The notes: generated from the letters alone by a model not told the origin. Positions 18,669 to 28,790 are shown, counted from the first letter of the stretch. The stretch is 64,000 nucleotides of DNA from JACCTU01 sp963809175 (GCA_963809175.1 CAWEIK010000001.1:620001-684000); one strand, 5' to 3'. Translations and numbers: made by a program.

Positions 18669-19220
18669 ATGGACATCGACGTCGGCAACCTCCTCGTCTG
18701 GGTGGTCTGGTTCGCCGCGGCGTTCGCGTGCCTCGGCTCCGGCGTCGCGGTCGTCTGGTTCTCCAACCCGTTCTACTCCGCGCTCGCGCTGATCGGGAAC
18801 CTCGCGGCGCTCGCGGTGCTCTACCTGCTCCTGAGCGCCGAGTTCGTCGCGGCCGCACAGGTGCTCGTCTACGCGGGCGCGGTGATGGTGATGTTCCTGT
18901 TCGTGATCGCGTACCTCGGTGGCCGCGCGGACGCACCGTGGGCAGGCGGGCCGTCGTGGCAGCAGGTCGCCGCGGTGAGCGCCGCCGGGGCGATCCTCGT
19001 CGAGGTCGTCGTCGCCGTCGGGATGACCGCGGACGGGCGCCTCTCGAACGAGCCGCCGGTCGACGCGTTCTTCGGCGGGCCGCACCAGATCGGCGAGCTG
19101 TTCCTGACGAACCACCTGCTCGCGTTCGAGATCACCTCGATCGTGCTGTTGATCGCGGCCGTCGGCGGCGTGATCCTGGGCGCACATTCGCGCAAGCTCG
19201 ACGTGAGGGACGACCGATAG
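18669..19220 (+). CDS. nuoJ: NADH-quinone oxidoreductase subunit J
   Basis: 183-residue membrane subunit with five predicted helices, starting at the base after the nuoI stop. Family-typical stretch AAAQVLVYAGAVMVMFLFVI holds the pi-bulge helix of complex I. A soluble loop (PHQIGELFLTNHLLAFE) precedes the last helix. It ends TAG 19218-19220, next to the doubtful start of nuoK. Confidence 0.96.
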   Translation: MDIDVGNLLVWVVWFAAAFACLGSGVAVVWFSNPFYSALALIGNLAALAVLYLLLSAEFVAAAQVLVYAGAVMVMFLFVIAYLGGRADAPWAGGPSWQQVAAVSAAGAILVEVVVAVGMTADGRLSNEPPVDAFFGGPHQIGELFLTNHLLAFEITSIVLLIAAVGGVILGAHSRKLDVRDDR

Positions 19221-19525
19221 ACGGCCCCGACCTCACCTGGTACCTCGTCGTCTCGGCGCTCCTGTTCACGATCGGAGCGCTCGGCGTGCTGATCCGTCGC
19301 AGCCCGCTGATCATCCTGCTCGCGCTGGAGATCATGCTCAACGGCTCGAACCTCGCGCTGATCGCCTTCGCGCGCCAGCAGGGAAGCGCCGACGGCCAGG
19401 TCTTCGCGCTCGCCGTGATGGCGGTCGCCGCCGCCGAGGTCGTCGTCGGGCTCGGGCTGATCGTCGCCATGTCGCGCCGCAAGCTGCCGCTCGACGTCGA
19501 CCGGATGACGACGCTCCGCGGATGA
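19217..19525 (+). CDS. nuoK: NADH-quinone oxidoreductase subunit K, start codon unclear
   Basis: Small three-helix subunit, about 102 residues: DLTWYLVVSALLFTIGALGV, then RRSPLIILLALEIMLNGSNLALIAF with the conserved intramembrane glutamate, then AAAEVVVGLGLIVAM. No ATG, GTG or TTG exists in frame between the end of nuoJ and the first helix; the only plausible initiator is ATA at 19217, which overlaps the nuoJ TAG. A base error (ATA for ATG) or a small indel is likely. It overlaps nuoL by ATGA-like spacing. Confidence 0.9.
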   Translation: MDGPDLTWYLVVSALLFTIGALGVLIRRSPLIILLALEIMLNGSNLALIAFARQQGSADGQVFALAVMAVAAAEVVVGLGLIVAMSRRKLPLDVDRMTTLRG

Positions 19526-21416
19526 CGATCGCCACCGCCGCCTGGGTCTGCCTGCTTGCGCCGCTCGCGCGGCGCGCTGCTGATCACGCTCGCGGGCGAA
19601 CGCCTTTCGCGGCGCGGCGCCGGGTACCTCGCGACGCTCTCGACGTCGATCGCGTTCGTCGCAGCGCTCGTCGGGTTCGTCGCGATGCTCGGCGAGGACA
19701 GCGAGGAGCGCAGTCACGTCACCACGGCGTGGACCTGGCTCAAGGCCGGCGACTTCGAGGCGGGCCTCAGCCTCCTCGTCGACCCGCTGAGCATGCTGAT
19801 GATGCTGATCGTCTCCGGGGTCGGCTCGCTGATCGTCGCGTACTCGATCGGCTACATGGACGGGGAGGACGAGGAGCGCCGCTACTTCGCGTACATGGCG
19901 TTCTTCGTCTTCTCGATGCTGCTCCTCGTCGAGGGCGCGAACCTCGTGCTCCTGCTCGCGGGCTGGGGCCTCGTCGGCCTGGCGTCGTACCTGCTGATCG
20001 GCTTCCACCACGACCGCCCGTCCGCGATCGCCGCGGCGAAGAAGGCCTTCGTGATGAACGCGATCGGCGACGCGACGATGGTGCTCGCGATCTTCCTGCT
20101 CTTCTGGAAGACCGGCGTCGTCGACTTCGCAGGCGTGTTCGAGCGCGTCGACGGGCTCTCGAGCACGGTCGTCACGCTCGCCGCGCTCGGGCTTCTCGGC
20201 GGGGCGGTCGCGAAGTCGGCGCAGCTCCCGCTGCAGACGTGGCTCCCGGACGCGATGGAAGGCCCGACGCCGGTCAGCGCCCTCATCCACGCGGCGACGA
20301 TGGTGACGGCGGGCGTCTACCTGCTCGTCCGGCTGCACCCGATCTACGAGGCCGCCGAGTTCGTGCAGCAACTCGCTGCGGGGATCGGCGCGGTCACGCT
20401 GCTCGTCGCGGGGCTGATCGCGCTCGTGCAGACGGACATCAAGCGCGTGATCGCGTACTCGACGATGTCGCAGATCGGCTACATGTTCCTGGCCGCCGGG
20501 ATCGCCGCGTACGGCAGCGCGATGTTCCACCTGATGACGCACGCCTTCTTCAAGGCGCTGCTGTTCCTCGCCGCCGGAATCGTGATCCACGCGCTCGCCG
20601 GCGAGCAGGACATTCGCAAGATGGGCGGGCTGCGCGACGCGCTGCCGCGCACCTACCTGTACATGCTGATCGGCTCGCTCGCGCTCGCGGGGATCTTCCC
20701 GTTGTCGGGCTTCTGGTCGAAGGACGCGATCCTCGCCTCTGCGCTCGCGAGCGGCGGGTACGGGATCGTGCTCTTCGTCGCGGGCTTGATCGGCGCGTTC
20801 CTGACCGGCCTCTACACGTTCCGGATGATCTTCCTCGTGTGGCGCGGCGACCGCTCGCCGTACGTGCGCGAGCACCTGCACGACACGAGCCACGGCGAAG
20901 CCCCGTTCTCGATGTACGCCGCCGTCGCGGTGCTCGCGGTGCTCTCCGTCGTCGGCGGTTGGCTCCAGGTGGCCGGGATCTGGCACCCCTTCTCCGACTG
21001 GCTGCACCCGGTCGCCGAGCCGCTCGTCGAGCCGAGCGTGCTGCAGGACTGGGTGACGTCGGCGGTCGCGATGACGCTCGGCCTCGGCGGGATCTACCTG
21101 GCGTGGCTCTACTACGGGCAGAAGAGCGTTCCGGTTCCGAGCTTCCCCACGGCCAAGCGCGCTGCTCGAGCACAAGCTCTACTTCGACGAGCTCTACGAC
21201 GCGGTCTTCTACCGCCCCGCGGTCGCACTCGCGAAGGCGCTGCGCGGCGGTGTCGAGCAGCCGCTGGTCGAGGGCTCGATCGACGCTGCCGCTGCCGGCG
21301 TCCGGGAAGCCGGCCGAACCGCGACGCTGATCCAGACCGGCTACCTGCGGAGCTACGCGCTCGCGCTGACCGCCGGGCTGGCCGTCCTCGCCGTCCTCTT
21401 CGTGGCGCTGCGATGA
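19522..21416 (+). CDS. nuoL: NADH-quinone oxidoreductase subunit L, two frameshifts
   Basis: Largest antiporter-like membrane subunit, about 630 residues. ATG 19522 gives MTIATAAWVCLLAPL; an apparent extra C near 19567 shifts the frame, after which GALLITLAGERLSRRG continues. Proton-channel features are intact: LVDPLSMLMMLIV, LVGLASYLLIGF, KSAQLPLQTWLPDAMEGPTPVSALIHAATMV in short blocks, and a C-terminal lateral helix. A second shift near 21160 (a GC lost from GCGCGC) precedes LLEHKLYFDELYDAVFYRP and the last helix. The TGA overlaps nuoM by ATGA. Confidence 0.93.
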
Positions 21417-22862
21417 GCGGCTGGCTGACGACCACGCTCGTCTTCCTGCCGATCGCCGGCGCGCTCCTGCTCTGGCTGGTCCCCTGGCCGCGCCTGTGGG
21501 CCGGCTCGATCGCAACACTCATTGCGCTGATCGAGGTCGGCCTCTGGATCGTCGCGGTCTCGAACTTCGACTTCCAGGCCGGGATCCAGGGCGAGCAGCG
21601 ACATGCGTGGTTCAGCGACCTCGGGCGTCTCGTACCACGTCGGGCTCTACGGGTTCTCGCTCTGGCTCGTCGGCCTCACGGTCGTCGCGAGCGCAGCCGC
21701 GATCGCCTACGCCTGGTGGACCGGCCGCGACAGGGAGCGTGCGTACTTCGGCCTGATGCTCTTCCTCGTCGGCGCGGTCGTCGGCGTGTTCGTCGCGCAG
21801 GACCTCATCCTCTTCTACGCCTTCTTCGAAGCGATGCTGATCCCGCTCTACGTCTTGATCGGCGTCTGGGGTGGTGCAGGACGGACGCGCGCGACCTTCA
21901 CCTTCGTGATCTACACGATGGCCGGCTCGCTCCTGATGCTGGCCGCGATCGTCGTCTTCGGGCTGCGCGAGGGCACCTTCGACCTGATCGACTCGGGCAC
22001 GAGCGACAGCCCCTGGCTCTTCCTCGGGTTCCTCGCCGCGTTCCTCGTCAAGGCGCCGGTCTTCCCGTTCCACGGCTGGCTCCCGCTCACGTACCGCGAG
22101 TCGCCGCCCGAGGTGGCCGCGCTGCTCTCCGGCGTGATCTCGAAGGTCGGGGCGTACGGGCTGCTCCGCATCGCGATCGCGAAGTTCCCCGAGCCGGCCC
22201 AGGACTTCCAGGTGCCGCTGCTCGCGCTCGCAGGGATCGGGCTCGTCTACGGCTCGCTGCTCGCCTTCCGCGCGACGGACCTCCGCGGCGTGATCGCGTA
22301 CTCCTCGCTCGCGCAGCTGGGGCTGATCACGCTCGGGTTGTTCGCGCTGAACGACCAGGGCTTCGACGGCGCGGTGCTGCAGATGGTGGTGCACGGCCTC
22401 ATCTCGACGACGCTCTTCCTGCTCGCGGGCGCGATCGAGCGACGCACGTCGACCGGTGAGTTCGTGCTGCTCGGCGGAATGGCGCGCGGCCGACCGGCGC
22501 TCGCGACGATGCTGATGGCCACGGGAGTGATCGCGCTCGCGGTCCCGGGGTCGGCCGCGTTCGCAGGTGAGTTCCTGATCCTGCTCGGCGTCTTCGACGC
22601 GGGCTGGGGCTGGGCCGTCGTCGGCGCGGTCGCGATCGTCCTCGCCGCGATGTACATGCTGCGGCTGATCTCGGCCGTGCTGCACCAGTCACGCGGCTCG
22701 GCGGTGAACGACGCGGCACTCGACCTCCGACCCGCGGAGCTCGGGATCCTCGTGCCGCTGCTCGCGTGCGTGCTCGCGCTCTCCGCGTGGCCTGCGGCGA
22801 TCAGCGAGCGCGCGTTCCCCGGCGACGACGCGGCGCGCGCGGTGGAGGAGCAGTTCCGGTGA
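21413..22862 (+). CDS. nuoM: NADH-quinone oxidoreductase subunit M, one frameshift
   Basis: Antiporter-like membrane subunit of about 483 residues. ATG 21413 starts MSGWLTTTLVFLPIAGALLL. Near 21622 the frame moves by one in CTCGGGCGTC, where one extra base makes WFSDLG continue as VSYHVGLYGFSLWL. Conserved blocks: LFYAFFEAMLIPLYVLIGVWGG, KAPVFPFHGWLPLTYRESPPE and VHGLISTTLFLLAG. It overlaps nuoN by GTGA. Confidence 0.94.
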
Positions 22863-24331
22863 TCCCGACCCCGTCGATCGACTGGCTCGCGCTCTCCCCG
22901 ACCCTCGCGCCGCTCGCGGCCGCGGCGCTCGCGCTGCTCCTGTCCGTCACGTTGCCGCAGGGGTGGCGACGCGGCGTCGCCGCCTTCGTCGTCGCGGTCG
23001 GCTTCGCCGTCGCCTTCGCGCTCGCCGCCTACGTCTACTGGAAGAGCCCCGACGCGCGCGGGATCGTCGCGGACGCCGCACGACGCGACCGGCTCGCCGC
23101 GCTCGCGCAGATGATCATCGCCGGCGGCGGGCTGCTCACGGTCGGGATCGCCTACTCCGACAACCCGAAGCAGGAACACGTCGGCGAGTACTTCGCGCTG
23201 CTGGCGACCGCAGCCGCCGGGATGATGTTCATGGTCTCCGCGTCGAGCCTCGTCACGCTCTTCCTCGGGCTCGAGTGGTTCTCGATCAGCCTGTACGTGC
23301 TCTGCGCGATCGACATCGACCTCGAGACGTCGCTCGAGTCGGGGCTCAAGTACCTGATCGTCGGCAGCTTCGGCTCGGCGGTGCTCCTGTTCGGGTTCGC
23401 GCTCGTGTTCGGAGCGACCGGCCACCTCGATCTGGCAGGGATCGGCCGGGTGGGCGCGACCCTCGAGGACGAGCGGCTGCTCGTCGTCGGGCTCGCGATG
23501 GTGCTGACCGGGCTCGGCTTCAAGGCTTCGGCCGCGCCGTTCCACATGTGGACCCCCGACGTGTACCAGGGCTCGCCGACGCCCGTGACCGCGTTCATGT
23601 CGGCCGCGACGAAGGTCGCCGCGCTCGTCGTCACGCTGCGCGTGCTGAACACGGCGTTCCCGGCGCAGGAGGACCTCTGGACGGCGGCGGTCGCGGCGCT
23701 CGCGGTCGCGTCGCTCGCGATCGGCAACCTCGCCGCGCTCGCACAACGAAACGTCAAGCGGCTGCTCGCGTACTCGTCCGTCTCCCACGCCGGTTTCATG
23801 CTGATCCCGATCGCCGCCGGCAACGAGCTCGGGGGCAAGGCGCTCCTCTACTACTTGATCCCGTACGGCGCTGCGTCGCTCGGCGCCTTCGCAGTCGTCG
23901 CCGCGCGCGAGCGCGAGCTCGGCCAGCCGGTGACGCTCGACAACCTCGGCGGGATGGGCTGGGAGCGCCCCTTCCTCGGCTTCGCGCTCGCGCTCTTCGC
24001 CTTCGCGTTCATCGGGTTGCCGCCCGGCGGCATGTTCACCGGGAAGCTCTACGCGTTCTCCGCGGCGGTCGACGCGGACTGGACGTGGCTCGTGATCGTC
24101 GGCGTGGTCGCGACCGCGGTCAGCGTCTACTACTACCTCGCGATCATCCGCGCGCTCTACATGCGCACGGAGCTGGAGCTCCGCCTCGCGCCGGCCGGCG
24201 GATCGCCCCCGCGCGACCTGCTGCTCTCGATCTCGGTCGCGCTGTCGCTCGGCGTGGTCTTCGCGTCGTTCGTCTTCGTCGAGCCGCTGATCGACCTGGC
24301 CGAGAAGGCCGCGGCGTCGATTCCGCTCTAG
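22859..24331 (+). CDS. nuoN: NADH-quinone oxidoreductase subunit N
   Basis: 490-residue antiporter-like membrane subunit with about 14 predicted helices; last gene of the operon. GTG 22859 overlaps the nuoM stop. Conserved features: FLGLEWFSISLYVLCA with the key glutamate, GFKASAAPFHMWTPDVYQG, SPTPVTAFMSAATKV and NVKRLLAYSSVSHAGFML. All 14 subunits nuoA-N are thus present in the usual order with no insertion. Its stop overlaps the convergent membrane-protein gene. Confidence 0.97.
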   Translation: MIPTPSIDWLALSPTLAPLAAAALALLLSVTLPQGWRRGVAAFVVAVGFAVAFALAAYVYWKSPDARGIVADAARRDRLAALAQMIIAGGGLLTVGIAYSDNPKQEHVGEYFALLATAAAGMMFMVSASSLVTLFLGLEWFSISLYVLCAIDIDLETSLESGLKYLIVGSFGSAVLLFGFALVFGATGHLDLAGIGRVGATLEDERLLVVGLAMVLTGLGFKASAAPFHMWTPDVYQGSPTPVTAFMSAATKVAALVVTLRVLNTAFPAQEDLWTAAVAALAVASLAIGNLAALAQRNVKRLLAYSSVSHAGFMLIPIAAGNELGGKALLYYLIPYGAASLGAFAVVAARERELGQPVTLDNLGGMGWERPFLGFALALFAFAFIGLPPGGMFTGKLYAFSAAVDADWTWLVIVGVVATAVSVYYYLAIIRALYMRTELELRLAPAGGSPPRDLLLSISVALSLGVVFASFVFVEPLIDLAEKAAASIPL

Positions 24332-24654
24332 CGCGCGACGAGCCTGACGGCGCCCTGCAGGCCGAGCAGCGCCAGCGAGGCGACCGCGGCCGAGATCCCG
24401 ACCGGCGGGACCGCGCCGTGGGCGTGGACGGCCGCAGCGACGAGCACGAGGGAGAGCGCCAGCACGCCGAGCGCCGCATTGAGCCGCGCGGCGGCGAGCG
24501 TCGGCGCGCTGCCCGGGAGCTCGACGAGGCGTCCGTAGGCCTGGAGCGCAGCGTGGGCGGTCACCACGACCGCCGCCAGGAGCAGGTAGAAGGCCGCACC
24601 CTCGGCGCCGAGCGTGTCCGCGCCGATCGCCGCGAGCAGCAGGAGGACGGCCAT
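24328..24654 (-). CDS. Small integral membrane protein, unknown function
   Basis: 108 residues from ATG 24654 with four predicted helices: AVLLLLAAIGADTLG, AFYLLLAAVVVTAHAALQAYG, LNAALGVLALSLVLVAAAVHA and GISAAVASLALLGLQGAVRLV. No motif or family recognised. It is convergent with nuoN, sharing four bases at the stop codons, and divergent from the adenylate cyclase gene about 85 bases away. The membrane pattern and lack of a better frame support it. Confidence 0.6.
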   Translation of the reverse strand: MAVLLLLAAIGADTLGAEGAAFYLLLAAVVVTAHAALQAYGRLVELPGSAPTLAAARLNAALGVLALSLVLVAAAVHAHGAVPPVGISAAVASLALLGLQGAVRLVAR

Positions 24655-24739
24655 GGCCCAAGGTTCGCGGCCGGTCCGGACCTTCCTTCCGGAGTAGATT
24701 CGCGGCATCCGAACAGCCCTCTGGACCCTCACAGTCACG

Positions 24740-26293
24740 TTGCCGCTCGCCGGGCTCGCGCTCCTGCTCGGCTATCCGTCGCTCGACGTCCGCTGGGAGC
24801 ACCACCCGTCCCACTTCTGGCTCGTGCTGCTCGTCGCGGTCGTGAACGCGGGCCTCGGGTTGACGATGAGCGAGACGGCCCGGCGGCGTGGCGACCCGCG
24901 GATCTTCCTCGTCGGGCTCGCGTTCCTGGCGGCGTCGGGCTTCCTCGCTCTCCATGCGCTCGCGACACCGGGCGTGCTGCTCGAGAAGGGCAACGCGGGG
25001 TTCACGATCGCCACGCCGGTCGGGCTCCTGAACGCCGCCGTGCTCGCGGTCGCCTCGTCGCTCGACCTCACGGGGCGCTTCGGACAGGCGGTGATCCGCG
25101 GCCAGAACCTCCTGCGCGTCGCACTCGTCGTGCTGCTCCTCGCGTGGGGGATCGCCTCGCTCGCATCGCTCCCGCCCCTGGACGACCCGCTGACGCCGGA
25201 GGAGGCCGAAGGCCCGCTTCGCGTCGCCGCGCTCGTCGGCGTCGGGCTCTACGCGGCCGCCGCCTTCCGCTACGGGCGGCTGTACCTGACGACGCGCGAG
25301 CCGCTTCCGCTCGCTGTTCTCACCTCGTGGATCCTGCTCGCCGAGGCGATGGTCGCCGTCGCGTTCGGCCGCAACTGGCAACTGTCCTGGTGGGAGTGGC
25401 ACCTGCTGATGGCGGTCGCGTTCGCGCTCGTCGCCTCGGTGGCCCAGGCGCAACGGCGGAGCCGTCGCGCGGGTGGGCCGTTCGCGTCGCTCTACCTGGA
25501 CCAGACCGTCGCGCGCGCGAACGCCGCGTACGCGAACGCGCTCGGGCAACTCGTCGACCAGCGCGCGAACGCGGACGACGTCGCGCGCCGTTTCGGGCTG
25601 AGCGGCGAGCAGGCGGCGCTCGTCGAGGGAGCGGCAACTCGCATCCGCCAGCTCGACGACGCGTTCCGCCCGCACGTCTCGCCGCAGGTCGCCGACCGCC
25701 TCCGCGACGACCCGAGTGCGGGGGCGCTCGGCGGCGTCGAGCGCGAGGTGAGCGTGCTCTTCGCCGATCTCGAGGGGTTCACCGCCTACGCCGAGGGACG
25801 GCCGCCGGCGGAGGTGATCGAGATGCTGAACGAGTACTGGGGGACCGCGGTGCCGATCGTGCTCGAGCGCCACGGCGGGCTGATCGAGCGGTTCGCCGGC
25901 GACGCCGTGATGGTCGTGTTCAACACCCAGGGCGACCAGCCGGACCATGCGCGGCGCGCAGCGGCCGCCGCGCTCGACCTGCAGGAGCGAACGATCGCGC
26001 TCGCCGCGCGAAACCCCGACTGGCCGCGGCTGCGCGCCGGGGTCAACACCGGGCAGGCCGCGGTCGGCTACGTCGGGGCGGAGGCCCAGCGGAGCTTCGC
26101 GGTGATCGGCGACACGACGAACACCGCAGCGCGGCTCCAGACGGCCGCCCGGCCCGGCGAGGTCGTGATCGCCGCCGCGACGCGCCAGGCGATCGGCGAC
26201 GACGCGGAGGTCGAGGCGCTGGCGCCGATCGAGGCGAAGGGCAAGCGGGAGCCTGTGCTCGCGTTCCGACTCGTGCGGCTATCCGGTCGATAG
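24740..26293 (+). CDS. Membrane-bound class III adenylate/guanylate cyclase
   Basis: 517 residues: six or seven predicted helices over about 1-235, a short helical linker (GQLVDQRANADDVARRFG, possible signalling helix), then a class III cyclase domain over about 330-510. Metal-binding aspartates appear in VSVLFADLEGFT (about 337) and FAGDAVMVVF (about 383); the transition-state region is GDTTNTAARLQ (about 455). It would make cAMP (or cGMP) at the membrane. TTG 24740 is the only common start; the first helix seems to begin slightly upstream (TALWTLTVT), where only ATT or ATC is available after a TAG, so the true start is uncertain. The sensed signal is unknown. It follows the nuo operon. Confidence 0.88.
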   Translation: MPLAGLALLLGYPSLDVRWEHHPSHFWLVLLVAVVNAGLGLTMSETARRRGDPRIFLVGLAFLAASGFLALHALATPGVLLEKGNAGFTIATPVGLLNAAVLAVASSLDLTGRFGQAVIRGQNLLRVALVVLLLAWGIASLASLPPLDDPLTPEEAEGPLRVAALVGVGLYAAAAFRYGRLYLTTREPLPLAVLTSWILLAEAMVAVAFGRNWQLSWWEWHLLMAVAFALVASVAQAQRRSRRAGGPFASLYLDQTVARANAAYANALGQLVDQRANADDVARRFGLSGEQAALVEGAATRIRQLDDAFRPHVSPQVADRLRDDPSAGALGGVEREVSVLFADLEGFTAYAEGRPPAEVIEMLNEYWGTAVPIVLERHGGLIERFAGDAVMVVFNTQGDQPDHARRAAAAALDLQERTIALAARNPDWPRLRAGVNTGQAAVGYVGAEAQRSFAVIGDTTNTAARLQTAARPGEVVIAAATRQAIGDDAEVEALAPIEAKGKREPVLAFRLVRLSGR

Positions 26294-26324
26294 GCTCCCG
26301 CCGCCCACAACGCGAAGGAGGACG

Positions 26325-27024
26325 ATGGCTGGCAACACTCTGACGTGGCTCGGCCACTCGGCGTTCCGGATGGACACGAGCGGCGGCAAGCGGATCTACG
26401 TCGACCCGTTCCTCGAGGGCAACCCGAAGTGCCCGGAGAACGAGAAGGAGCCGGAGCGCGTCGACCTGATCGCGCTCACGCACGGCCACGGCGACCACGT
26501 CGGCTCGACGATCGAGTTGCACGAGCGCTTCGGCTGCCAGGTCCTCGCGCCGGTCGAGCTCAGCGACTGGCTCGTCTTCAAGAAGGACGTGAAGGGCGCC
26601 GAGGGCAACGACCCGAACAAGGGCGGCACGTGGCGCTGGGAGGGCATCGAGGTCTCCCTCACCGACGCGAACCACTCGTCGAGCAGCAACGAGCTCGAGT
26701 ACCTCGGCGAGCCCTGCGGCCTCGTCTTCAAGCTCGAGGACGGGAAGCGCGTCTACTTCGCGGGCGACACGAACGCCTTCGGCGACATGGCGCTCATCCG
26801 GCGGCTCTACGAGCCGGAGGTCGCGGTGCTCCCGATCGGCGACCACTACACGATGGGCCCGAAGGAGGCCGCGGTCGCGCTCGAGCTGCTCGGGGTGAAG
26901 CGCTGCGTGCCGTGCCACTTCGGCACGTTCCCGGTGTTGCGCGGGCACGCCGCAGGAGCTGCAGGAGCTCGCGCCCGACGTCGAGGTGCACATGATCGAG
27001 CCGGGGGACACGATCGCGCTGTGA
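26325..27024 (+). CDS. Metallo-beta-lactamase-fold hydrolase, UPF0173 family, one frameshift
   Basis: About 233 residues. MAGNTLTWLGHSAFRMDT and the metal site HGHGDHVGS, then DANHSSS and FAGDTNAFGDM, are typical of the UPF0173/YtkL hydrolases, whose substrates are unknown. A GGAGGA ribosome site lies before ATG 26325. Near 26945 one extra C after GGG shifts the frame; the corrected end reads TPQELQELAPDVEVHMIEPGDTIAL. The stop overlaps the next gene (GTGA), making this the first gene of a four-gene cluster. Confidence 0.88.
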
Positions 27025-27298
27025 GACAGCGCTGGTGGGGTGCGACGGGCCGACGCGTGCCGGAGATCTCGGTCGAGGGCGAGCTGCCGCTCGAGGAAGC
27101 GGTCGTCCTCGAAGGGGTCGACAACCCCGAGCTCCTGCGCGAGGCGCATCGTTCCGGCAAGCCGGTCGTCGTGCGTGCGGCGCACACCGCAGGCGCTGCT
27201 CGACGCGCTCGCTCACCCCGAGGTGTCGGCAGTCGTCGTGCCCGAGTGCGAAGCGCGACCTGCTCGAGCTCGACCTCACGAAGCTCACCTATGGCTGA
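27021..27298 (+). CDS. Small protein of unknown function, two frameshifts
   Basis: Not recognised. About 92 residues when read from GTG 27021: RQRWWGATGRRVPEISVEGE, then LPLEEAVVLEGVDNPELL, a shift near 27186 to PQALLDALAHPEVSAVVVPE, and a further shift near 27255 to ARDLLELDLTKLTYG. The alternating acidic/hydrophobic pattern suggests a small soluble alpha/beta protein. It overlaps the UPF0173 gene by 4 bases and the DUF1028 gene by 8, which supports it as a true operon member despite the shifts. Confidence 0.5.
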
Positions 27299-28120
27299 GC
27301 CCGTCGTCGCGACCTACTCGATCGTCGCGTGCGACCTCGCCGCGGGACAGTGGGGCGTCGCCGTGCAGTCGAAGTTCCTCGCGGTCGGCTCGGTCGTGCC
27401 GTGGGCGGAGCCGGGCGCCGGGCGCGGTCGCGACGCAGTCGTACGCGAACCCGCGCTACGGCCCGGACGGGCTCGCGCTGCTCCGGCAAGGGCGCTCGGC
27501 GCAGGAGACCGTGGACGAGTTGACCGCCGCCGACGACGGGCGGGCGCAGCGGCAGGTCGGCGTCGTCGACGCGAACGGCGGTGCAGCGACGTTCACCGGC
27601 GACGGAGTGCCACGACTGGGCCGGCGGACGCACGGGCGACGGCTACGCCGCCCAGGGGAACATCCTCGTCTCCGCCGAGACCGTCGACGCGCTCGCCGAG
27701 ACGTTCGAGGCGTCGAGCGGGCCGCTCGCGGAGCGGCTGCTCGCGTCGCTCGCAGCCGGCCAGGCCGCAGGCGGCGACCGGCGCGGGCAGCAGTCCGCAG
27801 CGCTACTCGTCGTCGAGCGGGACGGCGGCTACGCGATGCTCTCCGACACGCTCGTCGATCTCAGGGTCGACGACCACGAGCGCCCGATCGAGGAGTTGCA
27901 GCGGCTCTACGAGGCACACGGCCTGCTCTTCGGGAAGACGCCTCGCGACCGCTGGCTGCCGCTCGACGGCGAGTTGAAGGCGGAAGTGAGCGGCCTGCTC
28001 GCACGCCTCGGGCACGAGACGCTGGCCGACTGGGCGGGCGTCGCGAACCTCGAGGAGCGCGTCGACGGCGATGATGCGATCGACCCGGTCGTGCTGCGAG
28101 AGCTGAGGAGGGCGGGATGA
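27291..28120 (+). CDS. DUF1028 family protein (Ntn-hydrolase-like), two frameshifts
   Basis: About 276 residues. The N terminus ATYSIVACDLAAGQWGVAVQSKF and the GAVATQSYANPRYGPDGL segment are hallmarks of DUF1028, a family with an N-terminal-nucleophile-hydrolase-like fold and unknown substrate. Near 27422 an extra C after GGG, and near 27600 an extra G, move the frame; after the second the product reads ECHDWAGGRTGDGYAAQGN. The C-terminal 100 residues (RPIEELQRLYEAHGLLFGK) match the putative peptidoglycan-binding-like extension seen in many members. It lies in the cluster after the small unknown gene and overlaps the cupin gene by ATGA. Confidence 0.85.
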
Positions 28121-28790
28121 GCGCGTACGAGGTGCGGCGGATCGACGACCTGGAGCAGATCCCGATCGCGGGAGCGGACATCAACTGGCGACCGATCCGC
28201 AGGCCGCTCGGCATCCGCGCGTTCGGGATCAACGCCTACACGGCCGACGAGGGAAAGCACGTCGTCGAGGAGCACAGCGAGACGCAGCTCGAGCACGAGG
28301 AGGTCTACGTGGTGCTGACGGGCCGCGCGCGCTTCAGCCTCGGCGACGACGAGGTCGAGGTGGCGGCCGGGCGCCTTCGTCTTCGTGCGCGACCCGCAGA
28401 CGAAGCGGGGCGCAGTGGCGCTGGAGGACGGCACGACGGTGCTCGCGGTGGGAGGCAAGCCCGGCGAGGCCTACGAGCCGTCGGCGTGGGAGTCGTGGTT
28501 CGCGGCAGCACCGCATCGTGAGCGCGGCGAGTACGAGCAGGCGCTCGCGATCATCGACAAGGACCTGAAGCAACGACCGGAGCACCCGGCGCTGCTCTAC
28601 GAGACAGCGTGCTACGAGGCGCTGCTCGGACGGCGCGAAGACGCCCTCGCACACCTGCGGGCAGTCGGTCGAGCGGGAGCCGCGCTTCGCCAAGTCGGCG
28701 GTCGCGGACGAGGACTTCGCCTCGCTCGCCGAGGACCCGGAGTTCCTAGCGATCACCGGGCAGGCGGAGCCCGGCGGCGGCGGCACGTAG
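28117..28790 (+). CDS. Cupin domain fused to a TPR segment, two frameshifts
   Basis: About 223 residues. The N-terminal half is a small cupin barrel: HVVEEHSETQLEHEEVYVVL, a metal-site-like pattern, then LTGRARFSLGDDEVEV and GAFVFVRDP. The C-terminal half is a TPR-like helix pair (GEYEQALAIIDKDLKQRPEH, ALLYETACYEALLGRREDAL). Extra G bases near 28372 and 28663 break the frame; after the second shift it ends FASLAEDPEFLAITGQ to TAG 28788-28790. Ligand and partner are unknown; the TPR suggests protein contact. It is the last gene of the UPF0173/DUF1028 cluster and convergent with the Ldh-family gene, overlapping it by about 45 bases. Confidence 0.78.

Noticed and set aside
18869..21175. A 768-codon open frame on the minus strand across nuoJ-nuoL
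   Set aside because: It is antisense to clearly conserved nuo genes and its product is an Arg/Asp/Glu/His-rich low-complexity string, the usual mirror of GC-rich coding sequence.
21413..22862. Programmed ribosomal frameshifting in nuoM, nuoL and other genes
   Set aside because: No common slippery sequence or downstream structure is seen, breaks fall at many different places, and the same genes are unbroken single frames in other bacteria.
22247..25948. A 1233-codon minus-strand open frame across nuoM, nuoN and the cyclase gene
   Set aside because: Same reason: antisense shadow with no motif; three genuine plus-strand genes occupy the region.
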